A stretch of 64,000 bases of DNA. It comes from Deltaproteobacteria bacterium GWA2_38_16. Its GTDB lineage: Bacteria > Bdellovibrionota > JACOXK01 > 2-02-FULL-40-11. How positions within the stretch are numbered: position 1 is the first letter of the stretch; each line of letters opens with the position of its first letter. The translations under genes and the position numbers were made by a program. The notes under the pieces are model-generated. The model was given only the letters and a program-made list of their open reading frames with translations, was not told the origin of the DNA and did not search any database. Below are positions 9,276-16,646 of the stretch, piece after piece. Where the stretch lies: positions 200,538 to 264,537 of the forward strand of contig MGPE01000002.1 of assembly GCA_001797335.1 (NCBI GenBank), written 5' to 3'.

Positions 9276-9352
9276 AAATCAAGGCAATAATACACGTTAA
9301 TTATAAAAAAATCAAGGCATAAATAATAATATACACAAGGAAAATCAAGGCA
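9276..9352. repeat. Three 11-bp direct repeats with exact 33-bp period (operator-like)
   Basis: The sequence AAATCAAGGCA occurs at 9276-9286, 9309-9319 and 9342-9352, starts spaced exactly 33 bp apart, with unrelated AT-rich spacers. The block begins 12 bases upstream of the DUF4143 start codon. Three helical turns between sites would place bound proteins on about the same DNA face. A transcription factor array or autoregulatory operator is inferred. Confidence 0.6.
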
Positions 9353-9377
9353 AACTTAGCTATAAGCTAAAAACGTA

Positions 9378-9407
9378 GATCCCCGATCAAGTCGGGGATG
9401 ACGATAT
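9378..9407. repeat. 30-bp palindromic repeat, left copy flanking toxin-antitoxin pair
   Basis: Identical over 30 bases to 10106-10135. The core is CCCCGA-TCAAG-TCGGGG, a hairpin with a 6-bp GC stem and 5-base loop, followed by ATGACGATAT. The two copies bracket the relE/higA-like pair. It belongs to the same GATYC...GATGAC family as the elements at 11117, 32594 and 49594. Confidence 0.85.
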
Positions 9408-9431
9408 CGGACGGATTTCCGTCCGCATTTT
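9408..9431. terminator. Hairpin with T-tract after the left repeat
   Basis: CGGACGGA at 9408-9415 and TCCGTCCG at 9418-9425 form a perfect 8-bp stem over a very short loop, followed by CATTTTT. It could terminate transcription entering the toxin-antitoxin region from the left, or be part of the palindromic repeat unit. The near-zero loop makes terminator function uncertain. Confidence 0.4.
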
Positions 9432-9511
9432 TCGCCATTTGAGCTCAAAACCCCTGGCACAGGCTTTGCATATTATTCTACTTGAAAAATACTTCTGAAA
9501 GGAGTACTCTA

Positions 9512-9802
9512 ATGATAGAACATGCTTACAAAGTCTACTGGGGACCTGAAGTTGATAAAACTCTTAAAAAGATTCCCATGCATATAAGAAGAAAATATTA
9601 CACATGGGTAGCTCATATTGAACTAGAGGGTTTAGAAAAAACTCAAAAACAAGTTGGACTTCATGATGAGCCCTTAAAAGGAAATAGATGGGGTCAACGA
9701 TCCATCAGGTTAAATCGATCGTACAGAGTTATATATGAACTTTCTAGAACTGAAAGTATAAAAAGTATTGAAGTAAAGGAGGTAACCAAACATGAGTATT
9801 AA
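9512..9802 (+). CDS. RelE/ParE-superfamily toxin
   Basis: A 96-residue type II toxin of the RelE/ParE fold. Typical blocks are YWGPEVDKTLKKIP at the N-terminus, LKGNRWGQRSIRLNRSYRVIYEL in the beta-sheet core and a C-terminal EVTKHEY. RelE members are ribosome-dependent mRNA interferases and ParE members poison gyrase; the arginine-rich core and KHEY ending favour the RNase type, an inference. AAAGGAG at 9498-9504 points to ATG 9512, not the upstream TTG. Its last 11 bases overlap the antitoxin gene. Toxin-first order and an HTH partner are HigBA-like. The pair sits between two identical 30-bp palindromes. Confidence 0.87.
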   Translation: MIEHAYKVYWGPEVDKTLKKIPMHIRRKYYTWVAHIELEGLEKTQKQVGLHDEPLKGNRWGQRSIRLNRSYRVIYELSRTESIKSIEVKEVTKHEY

Positions 9803-10103
9803 AAAGAAATTCTATACCATCAAAGATTTAGAGGAAAAATATGGACCACTCACATTTGCAGACTTTTTAAAAAGCTGGAGACTCTGCGATGAATATTCCC
9901 AAACCGAGTTTGCCAAAAAATTGAGTATTTCTAAAGCAAATCTATGCGATCTCGAGAAAGGAAGAAAGCATGTGAGCCTTGAAAGAGCTGTTAAAATCGC
10001 TAATATATTGGGATTATCACCACAATTTTTAGTTCAACTTACCCTTCAAGATATGCTCAGAGATTCAAAACTAGATTATAAAATCGAAGTAAAGGCTGCG
10101 TAA
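9792..10103 (+). CDS. XRE-family antitoxin (HigA-like)
   Basis: Antitoxin and likely autorepressor, 103 residues. A helix-turn-helix of XRE type spans roughly residues 35-65 (SQTEFAKKLSISKANLCDLE, then GRKHVSLERAVKIANILGL). The N-terminal 30 residues and the C-terminal tail would bind the toxin. A strong AAAGGAGG Shine-Dalgarno lies inside the toxin gene just before ATG 9792, so antitoxin synthesis can exceed that of the toxin. It ends three bases before the right-hand 30-bp repeat. Confidence 0.87.
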   Translation: MSIKKKFYTIKDLEEKYGPLTFADFLKSWRLCDEYSQTEFAKKLSISKANLCDLEKGRKHVSLERAVKIANILGLSPQFLVQLTLQDMLRDSKLDYKIEVKAA

Positions 10104-10105
10104 TG

Positions 10106-10135
10106 GATCCCCGATCAAGTCGGGGATGACGATAT
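10106..10135. repeat. 30-bp palindromic repeat, right copy, encoding the ThiI C-terminus
   Basis: Exact copy of 9378-9407. On the minus strand its first bases are read in frame by thiI and supply the last residues and stop codon (ISSSPT, then TGA at 10115). The hairpin may also act as a terminator between the convergent antitoxin and thiI genes. Confidence 0.85.
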
Positions 10136-11287
10136 TTGAATCACTTCACTCTGCTCAATCGCCTCTTCGATGAGGGATGGCAAAGAAGGAATTTTTTCTT
10201 CCTCCATTAGCACTTGAGAAAGTTTAGCCTGAGTAGCTGGGTTTTTAGGCTGGAAAAGCGTACAGCAATCATCAAACGGACGAATGGAAATATCAAACGT
10301 TCCAATGTGTTTAGCCAAATTAACGGTTTCTTGTTTATTAAAAGCCACAAGCGGGCGAAGAATAAGAATATCGGTTGATTGGCTAATGGTAGACAAATTT
10401 CCCAAGGTTTGACTGGCCACCTGCCCCAGGCTTTCTCCCGTCACCAAAGCCTTATACCGATTCTTTTGAGCCACCGCTGTTGCAATCCGTTGCATAGCTC
10501 TTCGATAGAGAACAGTTCGAAATCGTTCATTGGAATGTTTAGCAATTTCTTCTTGAATTTTACTAAAAGAAATTAAAAAAAGACGAGAAGGATGCTGATA
10601 CTGAGTGACTGTTTTTGCCAACTCAATTACTTTTTCTTTGCTCTGTTCTCCAGTATAGGGATACGAGTAAAAATGAATAAATCCTACAGTACATCCCCTC
10701 TTCATCATCAGATAAGCCGCTACGGGAGAATCAATTCCTCCAGAAAGTAACGTCAAGACAGATCCACCGGTTCCCACGGGTAATCCACACAATCCTTTTT
10801 CTTTTTCCAAATACAAAAAAGTTCCTTCTTGCCTGATCTCAATGCCCAATTCAAGATCTGGATGAGTGAGATTCACAGACAACATGGGAAATTGAGGAAG
10901 TAAAAAATTAGCTATTTCAATATTGGTATCCTGAGAAGTCAGTGGAAAACGCTTGTCTACTCGATTCGTGGTCACCCGAAAACTTTTAGCTGTTAAAAGC
11001 CCACAGGAATGTAGCAATTCTAATGATCGTTTTTTAATTTCTTCCAAATCCGGTGCGCATTCTACAATGGGACTAAATGAAGCAATACCAAATATTTTTT
11101 TAAGCTTCTCACGAATAGATTCTTCGCGTTGCTCAGAATGACCGGAAAGAAAAATTCGCCCCCATAAGCGTTCACATCGAGGAGCACAGTCTTTTAACTG
11201 ATGACGAATATTAGCAATAAGTTGTTTTTCAAAGATGCGTCTATTTTGCCCTTTGAGAGCCAACTCATCATATCTAATGAGATACAT
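10115..11287 (-). CDS. thiI: tRNA 4-thiouridine sulfurtransferase ThiI (no rhodanese domain)
   Basis: Adenylates and thiolates U8 of tRNA to s4U, and in some bacteria feeds sulfur to thiamine thiazole synthesis. The 390-residue protein has the N-terminal ferredoxin-like segment (RYDELALKGQNRRIFE), a THUMP domain, and a PP-loop ATP pyrophosphatase domain with SGGIDS at 182-187 and a DDCCTLFQPKNP block holding the catalytic cysteine region. The C-terminal rhodanese domain of E. coli ThiI is absent, as in many bacteria where the cysteine desulfurase acts directly. That partner is the preceding gene in the operon, overlapping by 14 bases. Residues 49-58 (GHSEQREESI) are encoded by a palindromic repeat, and the last six residues by another. 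Confidence 0.93.
   Translation of the reverse strand: MYLIRYDELALKGQNRRIFEKQLIANIRHQLKDCAPRCERLWGRIFLSGHSEQREESIREKLKKIFGIASFSPIVECAPDLEEIKKRSLELLHSCGLLTAKSFRVTTNRVDKRFPLTSQDTNIEIANFLLPQFPMLSVNLTHPDLELGIEIRQEGTFLYLEKEKGLCGLPVGTGGSVLTLLSGGIDSPVAAYLMMKRGCTVGFIHFYSYPYTGEQSKEKVIELAKTVTQYQHPSRLFLISFSKIQEEIAKHSNERFRTVLYRRAMQRIATAVAQKNRYKALVTGESLGQVASQTLGNLSTISQSTDILILRPLVAFNKQETVNLAKHIGTFDISIRPFDDCCTLFQPKNPATQAKLSQVLMEEEKIPSLPSLIEEAIEQSEVIQISSSPT
11117..11142. repeat. Palindromic repeat inside thiI, translated in frame
   Basis: Reads GATTCTTCGC-GTT-GCTCAGAATGAC from 11118, with pairing ATTCT/AGAAT and GC/GC. It matches, with two differences, a REP-like sequence I recall as common in uncultured genomes, and has the same end (AATGAC) as the other elements here. 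ThiI residues about 50-57 (HSEQREES) come from it. Confidence 0.6.
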
Positions 11288-12422
11288 ATCGTAACCGTTC
11301 TAAGATCCTGGGGAGTATTTCCAATGTTTTATCTATTTCTTCTTTTTTTGTCTCAGGAGAAAAACTAAATCGAATCGTCCCAAAAATATCTTTATCCGAA
11401 AGGCCAATCGCTTTTAAGACATGTGAAGATTTTCGATGCCGGCTATTACACGAGGCTCCAGAAGAAGTAAAAATATTTTCTTCTTCTAACATTCGAATGA
11501 GCACTTCAGATTCACATCCCTTAAAAGATATATTTAAAATATAAGGGGAACTTTGTTCAGGAGAATTCATCTGAATATCGCATGATAGCTTCTTAAGCCC
11601 TTCCATAAAATAGGCTTTTAGTTCCAAAATTCTTTGATGGTTTTCTAACTGATTTTTTAAGATATCTTCGGCGGCCCAATAAAAGCCCAAAATCATCCCA
11701 ACACTCTCAGTCCCAGATCGAAGTCCGTCTTCCTGCCCTCCTCCGTACAGAAGAGGCTCTAACAAAACACGATCACTCATGATGAGAGCTCCGGCCCCAA
11801 TAGGCCCATGAATTTTATGAGAAGAAATCGATAATAAATCTATATTCCAGTTTTTAAATTCTAAAGGCACTTTTCCAAAAGCTTGCACCGCATCCACATG
11901 AAAAAGAATATTACGATTCTTTTTTCGTATAATTTCCCCCATCGTTTTTAAAGGCGCTATGGTTCCAATCTCATTGTTCACAGCCATCACAGAAACTAAA
12001 GCCGTTTCCGCAGAAAGTTTTTGAGCCAGATCATCCAAATCCACTTGCCCCTGAGAGTTTATTTTTAAAAAACAAAGTTCAAAGCCTCGCTTGGCCCAAC
12101 TTTCGAGTGTTTTTAAAACTGAGGCATGTTCAATGGGGGTAGTAAGAATAATTCTTCTCTTGGATCTCTGAAGCATCCCACTTAAGGCTAAATTATTAGC
12201 CTCTGTCCCGGAAGCTGTAAAAATAACCTGCGTAGGTTTAACCTGAAAAGAGGTTGCAAAAAATTCCCTGGCTTCTTGAATCAACTTTGCAGATTTAAGA
12301 GATAGCTTATGTACTCCGGAAGGATTTCCATGGGGCATTGAAAAAAACTCTGCCAGTTTTTGCGCGACGATTTGAGAGCAAAATGTCGTTGCGGCGTTGT
12401 CTAGATAAATAAGATTATTCAT
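11274..12422 (-). CDS. Cysteine desulfurase (NifS/IscS family)
   Basis: PLP enzyme that removes sulfur from L-cysteine as an enzyme persulfide; 382 residues. PLP-lysine K203 lies in SISSHKIHGPIGAG, and the catalytic Cys325 in SSGASCNSRHRKSSHVL, the long-loop (class I) arrangement. HVDAVQAFGKVP and TEANNLAL are other aminotransferase-V blocks. Its stop overlaps the thiI start by 14 bases, so the most direct role is to supply persulfide sulfur to ThiI for s4U8. A general iron-sulfur role is possible, but no iscU or other assembly gene is near. It starts the two-gene operon and is divergent from the phospholipase D gene. Confidence 0.92.
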   Translation of the reverse strand: MNNLIYLDNAATTFCSQIVAQKLAEFFSMPHGNPSGVHKLSLKSAKLIQEAREFFATSFQVKPTQVIFTASGTEANNLALSGMLQRSKRRIILTTPIEHASVLKTLESWAKRGFELCFLKINSQGQVDLDDLAQKLSAETALVSVMAVNNEIGTIAPLKTMGEIIRKKNRNILFHVDAVQAFGKVPLEFKNWNIDLLSISSHKIHGPIGAGALIMSDRVLLEPLLYGGGQEDGLRSGTESVGMILGFYWAAEDILKNQLENHQRILELKAYFMEGLKKLSCDIQMNSPEQSSPYILNISFKGCESEVLIRMLEEENIFTSSGASCNSRHRKSSHVLKAIGLSDKDIFGTIRFSFSPETKKEEIDKTLEILPRILERLRYVSH

Positions 12423-12493
12423 ATGGATGGGACTTATGTATCGATCTTCTAAGGCTTTGACAATCCCTTAAAATACCATTAAATAGAAGAAGA

Positions 12494-13744
12494 ATGAAAA
12501 AGACCTGGTATTTAATATTGGGCACGGTCTGGTTCTTTCAGTTGACTCTTTGGGCATGGCCAAAGTTTGAGTATGATCCTCACCATCCTTTTTTAAGCAC
12601 GGACTTTCAAAAAGAGATAAATCTCCTGACTCAATCCGAAGTCACGTATGGCAACCACGTAGAACTTTTAATTGATGCCCTCTCTTCTTTGACCAAAAAA
12701 ATTGAGCTTGCTAAAAGTGCACAAAAAACCATTTTTCTATCTACGATGATTTTTTTGACCCACCTAGATCCTTTAATGCAAGAATTCTGCGATATTCTCA
12801 TTGAAAAAGCAAAATCTGGGGTTTCCGTTTATTTTATTATGGACGAAGCCAATTCTTATGTCGATAGTGGCATCTTTAAAAAACTAGAAAGAAATGGGAT
12901 CCACATTGTCTATTTTAATCCCTTATTTGGGGGTTCTGATCCCATCCCTTTTAGTATCCGGATGCATGAAAAATATATGGTCGTTGATGGGACACAGGCC
13001 GTTATCGGCGGACAAAATATGTATGATGAACGCTATCCCTTTTTACCTTTTGAGGCGATGAACTGGAGAGACACCGATATTTATGTAGAAGGCCCTGCGG
13101 CTCAACAAATGGCCAATCACTTTGTCGATGTCTGGGCTTCCATTACCAATCAGACGGGGCCACAAAAAATAGAGATTACTCCCGGCGAATTAGAGCTAGA
13201 TCCCCAAAAACGTTCTTCCCATTTAGGAGAAGCACGTTATCTCTATAATGAACCTTATACGGGAAACAAATGGATTAATGCCTATTATTTAAAACTTATT
13301 CGGCAGGCCCAGCATCACATTATCTGGGCTGCAAATCAGGTTGTCCTCACAGAAGAATTTGAAATCGCTTTAAAAGAAGCAGCCAATCGGGGAGTGAAGG
13401 TTCTCCTCATGACGAATTCCTGGAGCACGGCTTGGTGGCAACCGGTGTGGTATCAATACTTTTTCTGGACGGGGTATCGTCCTTTTTTTGGGTCTAACGT
13501 CGAGCTTCGCCTGTATCAAAGTCGATTTAATCATTCCAAAATCTTATATGTGGATGGGGTCGTCACTTCCATTGGAAGCTTCAATCACGACTACATGAGC
13601 TTACAAAACGATGCAGAGTCTACCGTTGTTAGCTATGATCGCGATTTTAATGAAAAAGTTCTTAAGCAACTTGTCATGGATCTTGAAGATACCTCTGGCC
13701 CTGGATTTTGGGCATGGCTTTTTCAGCTATTTTCTCGTAACTGA
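12494..13744 (+). CDS. Phospholipase D / cardiolipin synthase family protein, exported
   Basis: A 416-residue member of the phospholipase D superfamily with two HKD motifs: H158-x-K160-x4-D165 (MHEKYMVVDG) and H347-x-K349-x4-D354 (NHSKILYVDG). The two together make one active site for transphosphatidylation or phosphodiester hydrolysis. An N-terminal hydrophobic segment (WYLILGTVWFFQLTLWAW) is a signal peptide or anchor, so it should act at or beyond the inner membrane. Cardiolipin synthases usually have two helices, and this has only one; an exported phospholipase D is equally possible. Its last 22 bases overlap convergent pelG. Confidence 0.85.
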   Translation: MKKTWYLILGTVWFFQLTLWAWPKFEYDPHHPFLSTDFQKEINLLTQSEVTYGNHVELLIDALSSLTKKIELAKSAQKTIFLSTMIFLTHLDPLMQEFCDILIEKAKSGVSVYFIMDEANSYVDSGIFKKLERNGIHIVYFNPLFGGSDPIPFSIRMHEKYMVVDGTQAVIGGQNMYDERYPFLPFEAMNWRDTDIYVEGPAAQQMANHFVDVWASITNQTGPQKIEITPGELELDPQKRSSHLGEARYLYNEPYTGNKWINAYYLKLIRQAQHHIIWAANQVVLTEEFEIALKEAANRGVKVLLMTNSWSTAWWQPVWYQYFFWTGYRPFFGSNVELRLYQSRFNHSKILYVDGVVTSIGSFNHDYMSLQNDAESTVVSYDRDFNEKVLKQLVMDLEDTSGPGFWAWLFQLFSRN

Positions 13745-15159
13745 GCACGTTCAAGAGGTTCGAGTGCCTGAATTTTATAAATATTGGGCGAGACAATCGG
13801 CTGATACATAAACGTCTCATAATCAAAATCTTCAATTTGTTTATTTAATAAAATATAGGCCAGGCAAAAACTAATAAGAGATGAAATTAAAAATCCATAC
13901 CCGTAAAATGGAAAACCTAATTTTAAGGTAATGAGCGTCAGCACCACATTGGTAGAAAAAAATACAAAATTTAAAATAATCGCTTTTTTAATTCCATTAA
14001 AATATAAAATAATAATCCCCATCATCACCACCATGACTTGTAAAAATACTCCTAAAATACCCAACTGAAAAATAGCCAAAAGTTCTTGCCGAAGCTTAAA
14101 GAAATTTAAGATATGGGGGGCAAAAACAATACAACAAAAACTCAAACCCGATTGAAATACAATGAGTGGCTGAGCAGATTTTCTTAAAGATCCCACGAGC
14201 TCTTCTTTAATGGCCAAAAGTTCTTGAAAGCCTTTTTTATTCTGAACCGCTTGGTAATAAGCACGAAATGCAATATAAAAAGAAGTTTCAATTTTAACCA
14301 AAAAAATCGTAAGCGCCGGAATCATCGTTAGATAACTTAAATATAAAGCAGCCCCATACAGCTCATCATTATAAAAAATACCAGAAAGACGCAGAGAGGG
14401 ACCTAAAAACCAAAATAAAATTTTATCCCCCCACAAAGCTCCATTATATAGAAAACCTATCCACATCAGACTTGAAAATTTTTGGTAATAACTAAAAATT
14501 TCATTTGAAAAAAAAGGATAAAATCCAAACTCTTTATAAATGCGCCAAATGAGAAGCGCTAAAATCGTAAATTGTCCCAAAGCCATTCCTGCCATGGCGC
14601 CACTGATTCCATAATTTCTAGAAAATTCAATGGCACAAAGACTACTGATGATAGCTCCCACTAAAAAAGCCTGGGCAATAAAAACATAATTTTTAGTGGC
14701 GCTTAAAAAAATCATGACAAGCCAAATAGAACTCATGGCAATATATAAAATAAGTGAGGCAAAACGAAAGCTCAGAGGAAAATCACAAAAACTATAAAGG
14801 ATAACCCCTACTGCGGTTTGAAAAAATAAGACCACCCCCCAAATGGATAAAAAGGAAGTAAAAATAACTCTGGATTCTTTTAAAAAAAGTTTATCCGCAA
14901 GATAGCGTGTAATGACCATATCCATACATCCAAAAAAAAGAAGGCTAAAGGCAAAGGTGTAGGTAATAATGGTGGTAAAGATATCCGCTTCTTCAATAGT
15001 TAAGAAACGAGAAGCAAAAAGTTGAATCACGGCTAAACATACAATGGTAAATATCCAGGGGCCGGAAGAAATAACAGAACCGAAGAGATATCCTTTGAGG
15101 ACTCCGGTATAGGTGTCTGCCTCTAGAGCTTTTTTTAATCTAAATCCAATCCCCGCCAT
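13723..15159 (-). CDS. pelG: PelG, Pel polysaccharide membrane transporter
   Basis: Polytopic inner-membrane protein (478 residues, about twelve helices) of the MOP/flippase fold that works with PelF, PelD and PelE in Pel polymer synthesis and export. The N-terminus MAGIGFRLKKALEADTYTG, followed by LFGSVISSGPWIFTIV, is the hallmark of PelG. Length matches the 456 of Pseudomonas PelG. The start ATG shares one base with the pelF stop (TAATG), and the gene is the last of the operon. It overlaps the convergent phospholipase D gene by 22 bases, so the two messages are antisense at their ends. Confidence 0.93.
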   Translation of the reverse strand: MAGIGFRLKKALEADTYTGVLKGYLFGSVISSGPWIFTIVCLAVIQLFASRFLTIEEADIFTTIITYTFAFSLLFFGCMDMVITRYLADKLFLKESRVIFTSFLSIWGVVLFFQTAVGVILYSFCDFPLSFRFASLILYIAMSSIWLVMIFLSATKNYVFIAQAFLVGAIISSLCAIEFSRNYGISGAMAGMALGQFTILALLIWRIYKEFGFYPFFSNEIFSYYQKFSSLMWIGFLYNGALWGDKILFWFLGPSLRLSGIFYNDELYGAALYLSYLTMIPALTIFLVKIETSFYIAFRAYYQAVQNKKGFQELLAIKEELVGSLRKSAQPLIVFQSGLSFCCIVFAPHILNFFKLRQELLAIFQLGILGVFLQVMVVMMGIIILYFNGIKKAIILNFVFFSTNVVLTLITLKLGFPFYGYGFLISSLISFCLAYILLNKQIEDFDYETFMYQPIVSPNIYKIQALEPLERAQLRENS

Positions 15160-16646
15160 TACAAATATTTCCTATACATCAAATGATACTGATCCAAAAT
15201 ATCCTCCTGCTGATAAAAGCGACTTACTCTTTTTTTAGCTACTTCTCCCAAATATTTTTTTAGCTCCGTATCTTTGAGAATTTTAATAATCGCCTCAGCC
15301 GTTTCATGCGGAGAAGCCAAAGAGGTTAAAATCCCACTTCTCCCCAGCACCTGATCTTCATGAGACCGTCCATACAAAAGTTCCCGATTAGCTCCCACTT
15401 CTGTTGCCACAACAGGAACCCCGCAGGCTCCCGCTTCTAACACCACCAAGGGCTGTCCTTCTGAAATACTGGTCAACACCAAAACATCTAAAGTAGAATA
15501 ATAATTCTCTGAAGAAACTCTTCCTAAAAATTCAATAACCGTATCCAAACCTAAAAGTTCGGTTAGGAGCACACATTCCTCATAATATTCCTCATCCTCT
15601 TCTGTAGGTCCCATGATTAAAACCTCAATATTAGAAACGTGTTCTTGAACAATCTTAATAGATCTTAAAAATGTTTTTACATCTTTAATGGGAACAACCC
15701 GGCCAATAAAACCAATTCGAAAACATTGCGGATTTTTTTTCTTAGGGCATTGATCCTCTGTCACGTGTGAAAATCGCTCTACTTCAATACCATTAGAAAT
15801 AATGGATATTTTTTCTGGATCCGCTCCTCCTTGAATTTGTTTAATACGATTCCCATCATAAATCGTTGAAATATGATCTGCATGGGCATAACTTAAACTG
15901 CCTAAAAATTGAAACGTCGATATCCACCATTGTTTAAAAAAACCTGGATTTTTTTGTGCTTTAACATCTGATTCCGATATAAGCGTTGGGATCCACTGGG
16001 CTTCAGAAATATCAATCTTTCGTTCTTCTGTATAAATTCCATGTTCTGTTAGCAAATATGGCTTTTGATATAATAGTTTTGCCGCTACGGCGTACAATCC
16101 TGCATATCCTGTACACATTGAATGATAAAGGCGTGCTTTTGGAATGGGACTGGATAAAATTTTAAAAATCGGAAAATAAATAAATCTAAAATTCCAAAAA
16201 AAATCTGAAAAATCTGTTTTTAATCCACCTTCTTGATAGAGCTGAATAAGAATATTCCAAACCTCTTTTCGATACAAAAGATCTCCTATTTCTACTTTTT
16301 TAGTTCGAGGATTAAAAAATGTTTCATACATCTCTGAAAATAAAGAAACATCGCCACGTCTGGCACATCGATGAAATTCAATAACACGATCCCAAAGATG
16401 AGGATCTATTTTTTGAGAAGTCATTTCATCTGAAAAATTAAAATCAAATAAAAAAATTTCATGAAATTCTTTAATATTATTAGGGATAGGATACTTAAGT
16501 TCTTTTACAGAATCACCAGAAGCCGCTAAATGAATAATTGAAAAATTAAGATGAGGAAGATTTCGAATTAAATCGTATACACACACCGACACTCCCCCTG
16601 CAACATACGGATATGTTCCCTCTAAAATAAGGCATACATCATTCAT
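15159..16646 (-). CDS. pelF: PelF, Pel glycosyltransferase (GT4)
   Basis: Cytosolic glycosyltransferase of family GT4 that polymerises the Pel chain from UDP-amino sugar; 495 residues against 507 in Pseudomonas. The family start LILEGTYPYVAGGVSVCVYD is present. The donor-binding half has IGFIGRVVPIKDVKTFLRSI and the ExxxxxxxE motif in SISEGQPLVVLEAGACGVPVVATEVGANREL. It overlaps the upstream HEAT-repeat gene by four bases (ATGA) and pelG by one. In known systems PelF interacts with the PelD-PelE-PelG membrane complex and activity depends on c-di-GMP bound to PelD. Confidence 0.95.
   Translation of the reverse strand: MNDVCLILEGTYPYVAGGVSVCVYDLIRNLPHLNFSIIHLAASGDSVKELKYPIPNNIKEFHEIFLFDFNFSDEMTSQKIDPHLWDRVIEFHRCARRGDVSLFSEMYETFFNPRTKKVEIGDLLYRKEVWNILIQLYQEGGLKTDFSDFFWNFRFIYFPIFKILSSPIPKARLYHSMCTGYAGLYAVAAKLLYQKPYLLTEHGIYTEERKIDISEAQWIPTLISESDVKAQKNPGFFKQWWISTFQFLGSLSYAHADHISTIYDGNRIKQIQGGADPEKISIISNGIEVERFSHVTEDQCPKKKNPQCFRIGFIGRVVPIKDVKTFLRSIKIVQEHVSNIEVLIMGPTEEDEEYYEECVLLTELLGLDTVIEFLGRVSSENYYSTLDVLVLTSISEGQPLVVLEAGACGVPVVATEVGANRELLYGRSHEDQVLGRSGILTSLASPHETAEAIIKILKDTELKKYLGEVAKKRVSRFYQQEDILDQYHLMYRKYL

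Noticed and set aside
9276..9352. CRISPR array or plasmid origin iterons
   Set aside because: The conserved unit is only 11 bp, three copies, with no Cas genes, Rep protein or DnaA boxes nearby.
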